Positions 42,522 through 53,580 of a stretch of DNA of 64,000 nucleotides are shown here, in pieces. Position 1 is the first letter of the stretch, and each line of letters begins with the position of its first letter. Origin of the DNA: Moniliella sp. 'wahieum' (Eukaryota; Basidiomycota; Moniliellomycetes; Moniliellales; Moniliellaceae); NCBI GenBank assembly GCA_003971905.1, contig RSEE01000038.1, positions 372,001 to 436,000 on the forward strand. Reading direction: 5' to 3'. The position numbers and the translations under genes were made by a program. The notes under the pieces are model-generated. The model ran no database searches. It saw only the letters and a list, made by a program, of their open reading frames with translations, and was not told the origin of the DNA.

Positions 42522-43875
42522 CTAGGAGTGTGACATCAGGAGCGGCGTTTCGTCCAAACGAATCACCAGCTTCTTGGCCCTCGGGCCAGTGGAGACTGAA
42601 GCCGTTCCAATCCCCCCCGGACTCCCGCAAGCCCATCAGGAAGTAACTCCGCTGGAACCGGAACCACCTTGCCGCCCTCCAAGAGGTTGGTCAGGATCGA
42701 AGCCACTTTCCTTGCCCAAACGGAATCACCATAAAACTGCATCCACGTCAATATGCGTCTCAACGTGTGAGGCATGGAAACGGCAGGACAACAACATACT
42801 GTGGTGCTAAAGCTGAGTCTATGGACTTGGATGTCCTCCGGTGCAGGAGAGGGGGAACCAACAAGACCCACGAGGTGAGCCGGCTCTTCCGACCGTGCCT
42901 GACGGAGCATATCGACGCAAAGACCCGCAGTAGTTCGACCAACGCAGTCGTACGCATACTGTAGCGTCCCTCCCGCCTCGGTGACCCTATTGACAACTTG
43001 CATACGATATCCCCGGCCGCTTGACCACGGTCCACGGTACTGATCCCTAATGAGCCGAGGTAGGCCGCCCGTTCGGGAGAAGCAACGGCAATCACCTTCA
43101 GCCCAGCTTGACGGGCGAGTTGGGCGGCATAGATGCCTGTCACCGCACCACCACCATAGACCCTGAAACCTGTCAGCGTCGTTCATGTCAAAGCGAAAAG
43201 AACATACACCATCCAATGCTCAGAAGAGACTTTTTTGGGGGGAAAGGCAAGCCAAAAACCAATATAGCGCAATTGCGGCGGTGATGAGACCTGTTCCAAG
43301 AGTGGCCGCTTGGATGTCGGATACCATGGCAGGCGTGCGTGCCAGGGTAGATTCATGGGCAATCGCAAATTGCTGGTACCCTCCTCCCCTCACCGTACGC
43401 GCATCGGCACAGTCCACACCCTGTCCCCTGGACGGACCGAGGCAACCCCTTCACCCACCATCTCCACCACAGCCGCCACATCACGGCCCAAAATCCAAGG
43501 GAATCTGCCGGGGCCAAACTTGAACTGGATCGACTGCGCGTCAAATGGGTTTAGCCCCACGCAGAGGATGCGCAGGAGCACCTCATCCGCACCCTGGATC
43601 ACAGGACGTGCAAATTGGGTGAGCTCAAAGGCCCGAGCCCAACCTTGATGGAAGGAATGTACCACAAGCGCCATCTGGCTTGGGGTGGAGGTACTGGGCT
43701 CACTGTCGGAATCTTGGCTGGAGGTAGCAGTCGAGGGGGGTGACGGGGCATAGGCGGCAGAGAGAACGGCATCCTGAGGCCAGCGCCAATCCGTCTCTGG
43801 CGCCTGGAGGACACGGTACTTACTCTGGCGCTCCCCGGTATCGAAGAGATCGGATTGACGCAGCCGCTTGGGCAT
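42522..43875 (-). CDS. Medium-chain (MDR) zinc-free dehydrogenase/enoyl reductase-like protein
   Basis: The ATG at 43875 opens a hydrophilic start (MPKRLRQSDLFDTGERQSKY). The GroES-like domain then reads DEVLLRILCVGLNPFDAQSI, WILGRDVAAVVEMVGEGVAS and RPGDRVWTV. The nucleotide-binding part gives ATLGTGLITAAIAL and, after a short intron around 43163-43208, VYGGGAVTGIYAAQLARQAG with LKVIAVASPERAAYLGSLGI. The end RAKKLVIRLDETP is typical of fungal enoyl reductase-like MDR proteins (toxD type). It binds NAD(P)H and its substrate is unknown. No zinc ligands are seen. At least three frame breaks. It stands alone, with no polyketide synthase next to it, so a role in secondary metabolism is not supported here. 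Confidence 0.85.
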
Positions 43876-44340
43876 CAGGTATAGACGGGGTGGGGGACGA
43901 GGCGAAGCCAGAGAGCCTGGCTGCAGGTTTTAACCCATGCCCTGGCCTGCTTTCTCCGGCATGGCCGGGACCAAAGAAGAGGAGTGACGTGCTAGTGCAG
44001 CGGGAGGTGCCCAGCGGGTATTGACTCCTGCTGAATAACAAACAGCGACGTTCGGTCGAGCTTGAAAAAGCAGCCGGGGGAGTCGCTGCGCGTTGGCTAT
44101 CACTGCTGTGAGGCTGGGCACAACGCACACTGAGTACGAGGCTGGGCGAAGTGGGCCGCTTGCGTGCTCCCTTCGGAGGGTATTAGCTCGATTATCGATT
44201 ATCGCTTAGCGGCGCAAATAGAATTCCGCCTCAGCTGCTGTATTCCGTCCCGCCCCCCACAGCCTCTTGAGCCTACTCAGCTGAGCGCGCAGATTGCACA
44301 AGCTCTGCGCTGTTTTGTCAACTACCATCACGCGACGGCG
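43876..44340. other. Intergenic, shared upstream region of two divergent genes
   Basis: Separates the minus-strand MDR gene from the plus-strand SUMO ligase. The first exon of the ligase may begin within it, since the frame 44164-44340 is open. No clear TATA box. Confidence 0.4.
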
Positions 44341-45228
44341 ATGCTCGAGTGGTATCCGTTTCTGGATGTCGAGCGCACTTGGTCTCCACCGCCACGTCCT
44401 CTGCCGATGCGCCTAACTTCCCTTTCCATCTCACGTCTTCCGAGACTGACGAGCTCACACAGCTCAGCACGAACCATGTCCTTGTCCTTCTCTCCTCTCA
44501 GTCCGAATGGGACCTCTCCTACCCTCCTGACTTGAAGGTACATGTCGACGGCTCTTTTCTCGATCTGAGCTTTTCCAACCCCCCGTCCACTAAGCGACTG
44601 AAGCCGCCAGTCATCGAAGTTTCGGATGGCACGGATCATGAGATCTCCCTCAGCTTTTCGGGAGCGTACACGCTCTCTCTGGTGTATGGACGGGAATGCT
44701 CCCCATCTTACTTGGTAGATCTCATCCCCCCTGGTCCTTCACCTCAGGAAGAAGTGGTAATCAAGACAACATGCTACGTGTGTTACTGTTCCCCTCTATG
44801 CCAGAGAAAGAACTAACTCCATACAGCTAAGCTTGGGCCCTATTCGTCACCCCGTCTGGTCCACCAAGTGCACTCACCCGGGATACTTTGATGCCCTCTC
44901 TTTCCTCCTGTTGGTGCGGAGTATGGGTCCAAAAGGAATGGTGTGCCCGATATGCTACCAGGAGATCGGGTGGTCGACGCTACGCTACGATCCCAAGCTG
45001 AAGTGCGTGCTCGAACACCTATTTCCACCGGCCTTAGCCGCCCCAGAGCCTTCTTCTCTTCTTCTTCTTCTCTTCTTCTTCTTCAGATGACGATGATGCA
45101 AAGGAGGACCATCGAACCTCATTTGGTCCCCAGAGAGTCAAACGTGGGAGGTGCCTATGGAAGAGGAACTCCAATCGAGCCTGGTCGACCTGACGCTATC
45201 CTCATCGGGCGAGTCGGATGAAGAATGA
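44341..45228 (+). CDS. Siz/PIAS-type SUMO E3 ligase (PINIT-like and SP-RING domains)
   Basis: A PINIT-like part (KVHVDGSFLDLSFSNPPSTK, then ISLSFSGAYTLSLVYGR) precedes a 70-nt intron (44757-44826, GTAATC..ACTAAC..CAG). Splicing gives IRHPVWSTKCTHPGYFDALS, then MVCPICYQEIGWSTLRYDP, an SP-RING (MIZ) finger that recruits Ubc9 to transfer SUMO. The last codons read SLVDLTLSSSGESDEE and stop at 45226-45228. This is a classic SUMO-interacting motif with an acidic flank. An N-terminal SAP domain was not found, and about 290 codons is short for Siz proteins, so the start is uncertain. Two or more frame breaks, including one near the CTT-rich stretch 45050-45085. The 3' end overlaps that of the opposite acyltransferase gene. 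Confidence 0.8.
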
Positions 45229-46597
45229 AATAGATGATCGAAGGAAGCAGAGCATCGTTCAAAAAGGGAAGTACAGACAAGGTCATGCGAGGAGGAAGGC
45301 CAGGCATCCCGCCCTACGAGAAGTGGGACGAACCATACAAAGACATCGAGGAATTCTCTGTTGTGGAGAAGTCGAATTGGCACCTCTACAGCCTCGTTCG
45401 GCATATTCAACTTGTATGCCCCGCCAACGAAATCGCCATTTTGGTAAAAACGGTCCATCATCTTATCCTTGACCGCCCATCGTGCACGCAGCCAGGTATC
45501 AAATTCAGCCTTCTCCTCAGGTGTAGCCTGAACTCGTCTTCCCGCTCTTACTGGCCGAGGGGGGTTAATTTTCCCAGGGAGGCGGATCGCCACCAGATGC
45601 AACGTTGTATGCCTCGGTACTACTACTGGGGGTGATGCGGGTAACGGTACAGTTGATATGGATCGCGGGCGGTGCGATGGCGAGAACAAAGACGCTGCGG
45701 AGGGTGTAATATCTTGCCCGTATCCCGCATCGGGAACACCGGGGTAGCCAATGTGTAATCCTAATGGGGTAAGTCACATGCGCAATCGCCCAGGAGATCG
45801 GAGACGTACCACCAACCACAGGTCTTCCACTTCGGCAGCCAATGCGCGTAGGCTAAAGAGGAGTCCCGTGCTGCGGGAAGCAGGAGGTTCTTTGGGTTCT
45901 CCACTCCGATCTTGGCAGCAAACTTGGCCGAGGCCGGGCATGTGTCACGCGAGAACAAAGTGCCCTCAGGATAAATGAGGAGCATGAGTTTTCCAAGTGA
46001 CCTCTCGTCTTTCTTGTCTTGCGGGCGGACTGATTCTGCCACATAGGCAAGGCTGCTGGCCATGACGGAGCGGTCGGAGACCCAGTTGCGATTTAGAAAG
46101 ATAAAGCGGAAGAATTGCATTCCCCATCCGATGACGGGCACCCACTTCAGCGACGCTTTGAGAATGATAAAAAGGTAGGAGGACAGGCCGGCGTAGTAAG
46201 AGATACACCAAAGGTAGAGCCAGTCGAGGTAATTTGGTGGTTAGAAATCGCCACACTACGAGGAGGGAGATTAAAGCCAGTGACCTTGCCACCCTCTTTG
46301 CGGAGGAACGGAGAAGGATCAACCGGGTGTCCTTGGGCATCGGTGAAGCTGAGGACAAGCTTGGTAGGAGCAAAGAGCTGGCTGAGGAGACAAGAAGCAG
46401 GCCAAAAGCGTGCTTCGTGTAACCGATGGTCCACAAGTAGGCGCGGGGAAGGACAAATCGCAAGGGCCAGACGAGGAACTGGAGGCCATTGATCATGAAG
46501 CATGAGAGATGGAACCAGACCAGAACGGCCACCGTCTTGTCAGCCGGACGGGCGCAGCGGGACGTTCACTGAGAGGGATGGAGTACAGGCCTTCCAT
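45138..46597 (-). CDS. Lysophospholipid acyltransferase (1-acylglycerol-3-phosphate acyltransferase, PlsC family)
   Basis: An ER-membrane enzyme that esterifies lysophospholipids. From ATG 46597 (MEGLYSIPLSERPAAP), a hydrophobic region follows (VAVLVWFHLSCFMINGLQFL). Motif I is PPRSVAISNHQ joined in the next frame to YLDWLYLW, which gives the NHxxxxD catalytic pair. VPVIGWGMQFFRFIFLNRNW and LLIYPEGTLFSRDTCPASAK supply motifs II-III. After LWLVDVT-like and VKDKMMDRFYQNGDF segments the end is unclear: the frame to 45138 runs under the SUMO ligase gene, so the true stop may be earlier. It resembles the yeast CST26/YDR018C group. An alternative ATG lies at 46728. At least four frame breaks. Confidence 0.85.
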
Positions 46598-46987
46598 GGC
46601 GACGTATCGGCGGGACTGGCTGGGATGCCGCTGATAGAGGCGATGGTGGGAGCGGGAGATAGGGAGGCAGGGACAGGGACCTGCAGAACTCGTTCGAATC
46701 GCAGTTGTGGCGCGGCAGGTTGGGTCACTACTAATCAGTGCTAAGCCGACGCGCTCCTATCTCCATCCCTCGGCAGCCATCGGCCATCGACCACCGCGCC
46801 TCAATTTAATCATCGATCATTGAGATTACTGGTCAGTAATTTCACTAGTCACTTGACTAGTCACTAGCCACGGGTCACCGGGACCCACCACCTAGCACGT
46901 GACCCTCCCTTGCAACCCGCCCAACGCAATGTTCAACCGAACGTTCAACTTGACCGCAGCGAGACCCACCGGCCGAGGCTCAGGCCG
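46598..46987. other. Divergent promoter region
   Basis: Lies between the acyltransferase and TRAPPC8 genes. It contains tandem TCACTAGTCACTTGACTAGTCACTAG-type words at 46845-46866 (CTAGTCAC repeats) and a GTTCAACCGAACGTTCAAC stretch at 46930-46949. Confidence 0.5.
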
Positions 46988-49900
46988 ATGGCGCTCGTCG
47001 TGGCCACCATTCATTGCCGTCTCCAGTTGGCGCTCATGGACGCGGTGCACAGCGCGGTGCCAACGACGGTCGCCACGCTCGAGTCGCCCGATGCGCGTAC
47101 ACTTGCGCGATGCTGCCGGCGTAGACTCGGTGGCCCAGCTGCTTCTCCCCTGGACATCCAGCATCCGGAACGTTGGCGTCACGACAGCCCAGCTGGGACG
47201 CAAGACGTGTGGAACCTTCCCCCTGCGCCTGGTCTCCCTCCCCATCCAGGATCAGAGCATCCATCCATCATCCACGAAAGAGCTGGAGGAAGTGGAGTCT
47301 GCCCTGACATCTGCCCTCGCCCTGGGAGAGTCAGACATGCCTGCCCTCGATCTGTCTGGGGACGGCCCAGACCCTCACTCCACCGCCCTTGGCACAACAT
47401 TTTTCGTCAAACACTGCTGATCCAATGGCAGAGAATGCTCCCTACGACCCTCTTACTCACCCGGTAGCTGGTGCGTCTCCCTTGGCTGCTCAATGTATGG
47501 GACCAACGCTGACCTTTCCCAGTTCTTTGCGCTGTGTCTCTCGGCATGCCGACCCCCTCGCAGCGATGGCCGAGCTGCACACCGCTTCGATGGCCTCTGA
47601 CGTTTTGCCTGCATACATGAGTACTCACGTAATGCGCTTTTACCTTCTTCTGCATGATTCCGCACACCATACCCCGCTAAGCACGTCAGAGGAGCAGCTC
47701 GAGCAGCTCAAGACTACCTATGGACTCAATGCGGCCCTTCTCCGGTCAATTCGCGGCCTCCCCCGGGCCAACAGTGGAGGTGCAAGCTACTTCGGTGGAA
47801 GTCACCTCCCACCCTGTGGAAGAAGAAGAGGTGCACCTTGCTTGGGGAGAGCAAATTGCCAAGCCCTTCGCTCCCCTTTACCCGCCAACACCTTTGCCCG
47901 CGGTCTTTCTTGGGAGACACAGATGCCCTGATGAATTTTTTAAGGACGTTCGTCGCTCAAAGCTTGGTGCCATGGATGGAGCGCTGCGTTCAGCAGTGGC
48001 AAACCACTCTGTTTGACAATAAGCGAGGACTGACCTCACGGCTTTGGGGTGGACTTAACTCAAGCAACTCACGCCGTCTCTGGGGTGTGAGCAGGGCCAC
48101 ATCTCTATCAATCTCCTCCCTGTCGTCAGCCAAATCACTCGGAGCATCCGTAACAAGAACAAGCAGTGTACGAGAAAAGCACACGGAGCACTCGACGATC
48201 CCAACGCCACAGGAATGGGTGCTTCAGCCCACAGTCGGAGGCGTGATGATGCGTCGACTCGGAGACTTTGCTTGGACGTTGCATGATTATGGGTTTGCCC
48301 AGACGTGCTATGAGCATGCACACAAAGACCTCCTAGTCTCTGAACTGGGAGCGGCAGGTGCAGTGTATGCCGCCTCAGCCATTGCCAATGGGGGTTGGCA
48401 CGCTTGTTGAACGAGATGGAGCGGAAGGAAAACCCTTCTGCTCTCAGGACCATGACGCCTCTGACCGAAGAAGAGGCCTCCAGGGTTTGACTATCGCCAG
48501 GGAAACCTCCCCTCGGGCGGGCAGTGGAACTCCACCTCCTTACTCCTCCTCCTGAGGGCCACAGAGAAACAGTTCCCCCTGCTGCAGGAACTGGGATTTG
48601 TGCGCGCTGCGGCCACACAATTGGAGCTGATTGCAGCCCAAGTTCCCTGCCTCGGTGAGCATGGCACTATTGCAGGGGTCTTATATGAGCAAGCAGCCCT
48701 GATGCGTCTCCTTATCTCAAGCCCGGCAGGAAATCGCCCTTGGCGGCGCAAAGCTGCGCTTGACCTCGTCTTTGCCGCAGAAGGATATGGTGCCTCCTCC
48801 CCCGCTATGCGGGCATGGACGGCGGCATATGCACTCGATTCGTTTACTCGTTGGCCTAGAGGTATGGCCCATGTCGCTTCCCGTCTCATGTCAAAGGGGG
48901 ATGCATCCATCTTCTCTCACTTCTCACTGCCCCCGATGCATCAGAGGAGGAGGTTGCACTATACATATCCCAGTTGGCCCGAGGGGGTGAGGTCACACTC
49001 CCCATCGATCTGATCGTGAAGAGCTCTCCAACTTTCCGCGCCGGGCTATGACGTGTCTGTGCACCGCGGTCCAGGAAAAGGGGAGTGGATGCCGCTCATT
49101 AAGAATGTGGTGGCGGAGGTGAAGTCGCCTCGTTGCTCCCTCCCCTCCGATGAGAAAAAAGTGCTGGCACGTCTTCCTGTCGAGCCAGTGGAGGGTACGA
49201 CTGCAACCACAGGGGGCAATGTGAACATCCAGTTCCTTGTTTGCAACCCCTGGGCATGTCCATCATTCTTTCCCGAATTGAAGTGGAGTGGGACAATGAG
49301 GGCATGCAACGCTCTTCCCCAGAGGAAGAGGTGTCTCTCTCCCCACATGGAGAGACGACAGTAAAACAAACCTATATGAGTCGCAACGAGGGCACTTACC
49401 GTCCTTCCCGGATTTCCTACATCCTCCGTCCTCTCAATGGGAACGAGGGCGTGAAAATATCCCAACCGCTCATTAAACAGGGAAAGAAGGTGGTGAGGAG
49501 GAATGTGTGGGGAAGAGAAGACTTTGATGATCTCGGTCCAGGAGAGTATGCGCCGGACCGGACTTGGGATGTGCGGGTTTGCCCCCGCCCCAGGGTGGAA
49601 GTTGATGTCATCTCATGGCCTGAGGAGATTCTTTACGATGGTGAAGAAGTGATGGCTACTCTCCGCTTGAGCAACCCCTCCGGCGCTCCGTCCATTGAGT
49701 GTCTGCGCTTCGCCCTGGATCAGCCAGACTACGCATTAATCACCTCTATCCAAAAGACGGATAAGGAAACATTGCCATTGAGCCCACACTCGTCCTACGT
49801 CTGCAATCATTCCTTCTCCCTTGCACCAGGGGAGAGCATCGAGGTCCAAGTCTGTGTGCGGGCGTTACCCCACATCCAAACGCTGCATCTACTCCTCCTC

Positions 49901-51042
49901 TTTTGCGACGCGTCCCCTCACTTTGCGAAAGTAAGTTTGGGCATGGACGTGCGCCCCCTTCTAAGAACAGAGGTGACTTCTTCTCCTCCCGTGGGACGCG
50001 AAGCATTGGAATATCCTGTGCGAAACGAGCAATCTTTCCCGCCAAGCAGTAGAGGTGAAGGCCCTCACGGTGTGTAGTGCAGCCTGGCGCCTGCCACCCC
50101 CGAGGCAAACGCTCGGATGCCGAACGGCCCCCCATGACAAGGGCCTGGTCTCAGCCTATACTGGCCTTGCAGGGCCTCCCCCTTTCCTCGTTAGGAGCGG
50201 CAAAACACCCCTCCCGCCTGGGCAAATGCAACGGACCTTCCTTACCCTCTCCCCGCTAGAACAAGGGGAGGGAACGGACGAAACACTGCAGTACACTGCT
50301 CACCAACTTGCCCATTGGTTCAAGGAGAAACACCTGGATCGGTCCGTGGCTCCACCAAAGGCAATCCCTTATGTGACGAGTAGCGCGAGCCCTACAGGTG
50401 CCCCTCTCCCAGGCGAGGTGAGTGCTCTCTACCCTCTAGCCAAGCGGGGGTGGTTCAAGCGTGCGCTTGCCCAGGCCTGCCTTCCCTTCCCCGACGGGAA
50501 CGGGAGGGTATCTTTCTCCCCCACTACCCGTATGGGATGGACGTCTGCATTCACTGGCGGCTGCAAGACCGACAAGGATGGACGTACCTCTTCGGCATCC
50601 CTGGTGCACCAGGGGAGAGTTTGTTGCCTCTCGTGCTGGCGAGTCTGGAAGGCCGTCGCCGCGCCTTGTTTGCCGAGACAGACTCGATGTTGACACAAGT
50701 CATAAAAGACCTCTCTCGCTCACGATGGGGCATAGATCAAGATCCGATCCAACTCCTCTTCCGTCCTCTGTCGAATGAAGAGGGGCTCACTCCTATCTCT
50801 ATACGGGTGCAAATCTGTCTCCCCGTCGAGCGTGTAAGGTGCGCATCTCCCTTTTGGACGGAGGGTCGGAGGTGCAGTGGATCGGGCGCAAGACGTTTAC
50901 TCTCGAGGTGGGATCAAGGCAGGAGGTGGAAATCAAGGCACACGCCCTTGTGGTCACCCAAGGCCAGTTACCGCCGTTCCAGCTAACGACTGAACCCGTT
51001 GATGCGACGTCAAGCACGAGTCGCTTCGATCGCCGGGGGTAA
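46988..51042 (+). CDS. TRS85: TRAPP complex subunit TRAPPC8/Trs85
   Basis: A subunit of TRAPPIII, the Rab1/Ypt1 exchange factor of the early secretory pathway and autophagy. Recognisable parts: N-terminal VHSAVPTTVATLESPDARTL and SVAQLLLPW; YMSTHVMRFYLLLHD; the signature RTFVAQSLVPWMERCVQQW followed by RGLTSRLWGG; MMRRLGDFAWTLHDYGFAQT; and a beta-rich C-terminal half (GTYRPSRISYILRPL, RPRVEVDVISWPEEILYDGE, LRLSNPSGAPSIECLRFALD). The last frame ends FDRRG at 51042. About 1,300 codons, normal for the family. The start ATG 46988 is a choice, and 47030 is also possible. At least six frame breaks. It converges with the bL35m gene 75 bp downstream. Confidence 0.9.
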
Positions 51043-51116
51043 TGGTAGTAAAATCGCTATAGTGATACTCGGTTTCAATCGATGCGAACATCATGCATGT
51101 TTTAGTTCCCACTCCA

Positions 51117-51613
51117 TTAAAGCGGCAAGCCAAGCAGCTTACGGAAGAGCTTGTTCTGTGCACCGACTTGATGTATGCAGGCTTGCGGAGACGAACACGG
51201 CGGGCACGGGAATGCCATAGTTGTGGGAGGCCGTGTAGTTGTGCCAGTGCTTGAAGATGATGCGACCATTGTCGTCCTTGAGAATGCGGACACGCTTCAT
51301 GAGACCTTTGTGGGGCTTGAACTTGATCCTCTCGATGGCCTTGGACTTCATCCTTTTGGGCTTAAAGTTGGCGCCCGGCTTGCGCAGCACCTGCTTGCCG
51401 CGGCCACGCTTGAGCGGCCGCTCTTGGGCACACGGATCCTCAGGCCAGAGGGCGCGGTGCGGCCATCGGCAAGCGAGGGAAGGGCGAGGGTAGGGGGGTG
51501 CGCGCACACAGGGCCAGCCCCCTAGTCAGGGCCGGCGGCGCAGCACGCGCGGCGGGGCGCACGGCGAGGCGGAGGCTGAGCCCGGCCAGCAGACGCGACG
51601 TGGCCAGCACCAT
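51117..51613 (-). CDS. Mitochondrial ribosomal protein bL35m
   Basis: Starts with a mitochondrial presequence (MVLATSRLLAGLSLRLAVRP, Arg/Ala/Leu-rich). The L35 core reads IKFKPHKGLMKRVRILKDD, then GRIIFKHWHNYTASHN. In neighbouring frames follow RVRLRKPAYIK and NKLFRKLLG before the stop at 51117, matching the RKRRLRKP and C-terminal FKKLL-like end of fungal bL35m. It is a component of the large mitoribosomal subunit. At least three frame breaks in under 500 bp. It is divergently arranged with a second mitoribosomal gene. Confidence 0.85.
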
Positions 51614-51789
51614 GGTTGCGAGAAGCTTGGAGCGTCCGCTGCCCGCCGCTTCTTCGGGACGGGGGCGGAATATCGGGATTCCGCTGCCCCGCTGCTTTAG
51701 CGCTGCATGCGCTTTTGGTAGCCAGCAGGAAGAGTACGAGCACGAGTCCACCCCCCGCCCACACCACCCACACCACCGCCACCCCCGCC
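51614..51789. promoter_or_regulatory. Bidirectional promoter of two mitoribosomal genes
   Basis: 176 bp separate the start codons of bL35m (minus) and the probable mL53 (plus). GC-rich at the bL35m side, with repeated CACCACCCACACCACCGCC near 51763-51785. A shared promoter is inferred from spacing and related function. Confidence 0.5.
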
Positions 51790-52186
51790 ATGCCGCTCTC
51801 ACTCAACCTCTTCAAGCACATGACAAGATCGACGTGCGCATGGTCCCTGTTCCTGTGTCACTGGCACGCGGGCACTGCGCACGTTTCTGTCCTACCTCCC
51901 TGCCCGTCTGCCCGTCAACGCGGCCATCACCTACGGTCTTACCGAGATGCCGCCATCAACATTACTCGGTCACCTCGCCAAAGCAGGCCAGCATCGAAGT
52001 GCACTACACGGACGGGAGCAAGGTCACTGTAATTCCCGATCGTCAGCCTAAACTCGGCTTCCTTGAGCTCCAGCGGAGGGTAGTTCACGTCTCCCCTTCC
52101 CTGCTCACTCTGCTAACTGTATCCCCGGTTTTGCTCAGCTCGAGGGGCCGGCACGCTTGCTCTACCTCAAGAAACAGGGATTCTGA
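51790..52186 (+). CDS. Probable mitochondrial ribosomal protein mL53 (MRPL44/MRP-L53 family)
   Basis: The ATG 51790 gives MPLSLNLFKHMT, then in other frames KIDVRMVPV, RTFLSYLPARLPVNAAITYG and PKQASIEVHYTDGSKVTV. This is the order in mL53: a short basic start, a (K/R)xFLxxLP-type segment, then a beta strand with a (K/D)GS/K turn. An intron (GTAGTT..GCTCAG, near 52081-52139) leads to LEGPARLLYLKKQGF and the stop at 52184-52186. About 110 residues, right for mL53. The family call rests on weak similarity plus the divergent pairing with bL35m. Confidence 0.55.
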
Positions 52187-52286
52187 TCGCTATGCATATA
52201 CATGGAAACCAAAATGACTGCAGACGGGTTTGGGCATAATGACTTGCTCGCATCACCTATCTTTGGTCTTTTCGGTCCTTTCGACC

Positions 52287-53580
52287 TCAGAGGCGGGAAT
52301 AGGGGCTGCAGGGCATGGGCTCCACCTCATCCACCTCACGCTCGTCAACATAGATGCCGCGAGTGGTGCGGACGAGGATACGCAACATGAGGAAGTACCA
52401 AAAGCAGTTCAGCAACAGGAGAAGGACAGCGGCGCGAAAATTTGCCAACGCATCCAGGACACGAGCCAGGCGCCGTGGGTGGGCGAAAGACACGTGTCTT
52501 CAGGGATCAACCAAAAGTCATAGTAAACCGACTTGAGAGTCAATGCCGAGAGGTAGATGCGGAAATAAGTCCAGACTACCATGAACACGGCAAAGAACGG
52601 AACTTGCACCAGCGGGCTCACATCAAGATAGTTCATCAGCTTGATCGAACCTAGGAATGTGTCAGGGATGTCCATCGCGACAAAGACGGTCGTGCCAATC
52701 ATAGTGAGGTTAATCCCATAGCTCCATCCAATCAGCCAGAGGGTGACGAGATGATGCGCAACTAGTCGTAATAATCTTTCCGCGGCGCCTCGAGAGGAGG
52801 AGCATAACGAGTGCCTGTTGCAGCCAATACGATAGTTGCAGAAGGTAGTAGGTCTTGAGCTCCGGGCGCATAAGCCAATGGGGGGGTTAGCGCAACCAGA
52901 AGTGCTCGAATTGTACACCAGCCTAGAAGAGGTCAGTGCACTCGGGTTAAGCAAAGTCGGAAGAGGGAACCTACTAGCTTGAAAGACATGACGTATAATC
53001 CAAACAAGCCAAATGAACCCCAATACAAAATGGCCGTAGCATGCTGCGAGCATGCGGTTCAGCTTCTTGGTACTTCCTTCGCAGTACGGTTCAACAAGCG
53101 TTTGAAGACCCACAGCATAAGGCCCTGCCGCAGAAAACTGAAGACAACAATGTAGAAGGAAATGAAAACAAGGTCTAACAAGCCTTTTCCGTACCGGACC
53201 AACTCGGACGAAGTGACGGGAAGCACACCCGCACGGACCATCACGTCCAACTGGCTCGTTCTCCAACACCGTTCCAGCGAAAGGGGGTAGGAGATGAATT
53301 AGGAGGTGAGAGAGCGGGTGCGGACGTCAAAGAGCGCAGAGCAGGCTGGGCAACTGCCCACGACCCGACCAGGACGGTCAACAGGCGAAAGGATGCAAAG
53401 GGATCGACCATCCAACGAGAGTGATCGAAATTCAGACCAGAGCGCCCTCGCACGCCAGGGCGAGCTCTGCGGTTGCACAATCGTTGCGGGCGTAGCAAGC
53501 GCATGCGGCTTATCCGAGGGAGCCGAACGAGCGCGCAGGCCATTGGGCCCAGGAGTCGGCAAGGCAGTGGACGCGTCCAT
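52287..53580 (-). CDS. LAG1: Ceramide synthase (LAG1/LAC1, TLC domain)
   Basis: An ER enzyme joining fatty acyl-CoA to sphinganine. ATG 53580 (MDASTALPTPGPNG) starts a cytosolic region (WRARALWSEFRSLS), then FASFRLLTVLVGSWAVAQPA and GKGLLDLVFISFYIVVFSFL. The TLC core includes FVLGFIWLVWIIRHVFQA, KTYYLLQLSYWLQQALVMLL, YYELVAHHLVTLWLIGWSYG (the catalytic HH pair), INLTMIGTTVFVAMDIPDTF, GSIKLMNYLDVSPL and FAVFMVVWTYFRIYLSALTL. An intron lies around 52975-52920. The C-terminus is acidic and hydrophilic (VDEREVDEVEPMP) and stops at 52287. At least four frame breaks. It converges with the mL53 gene 100 bp away. Confidence 0.93.
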
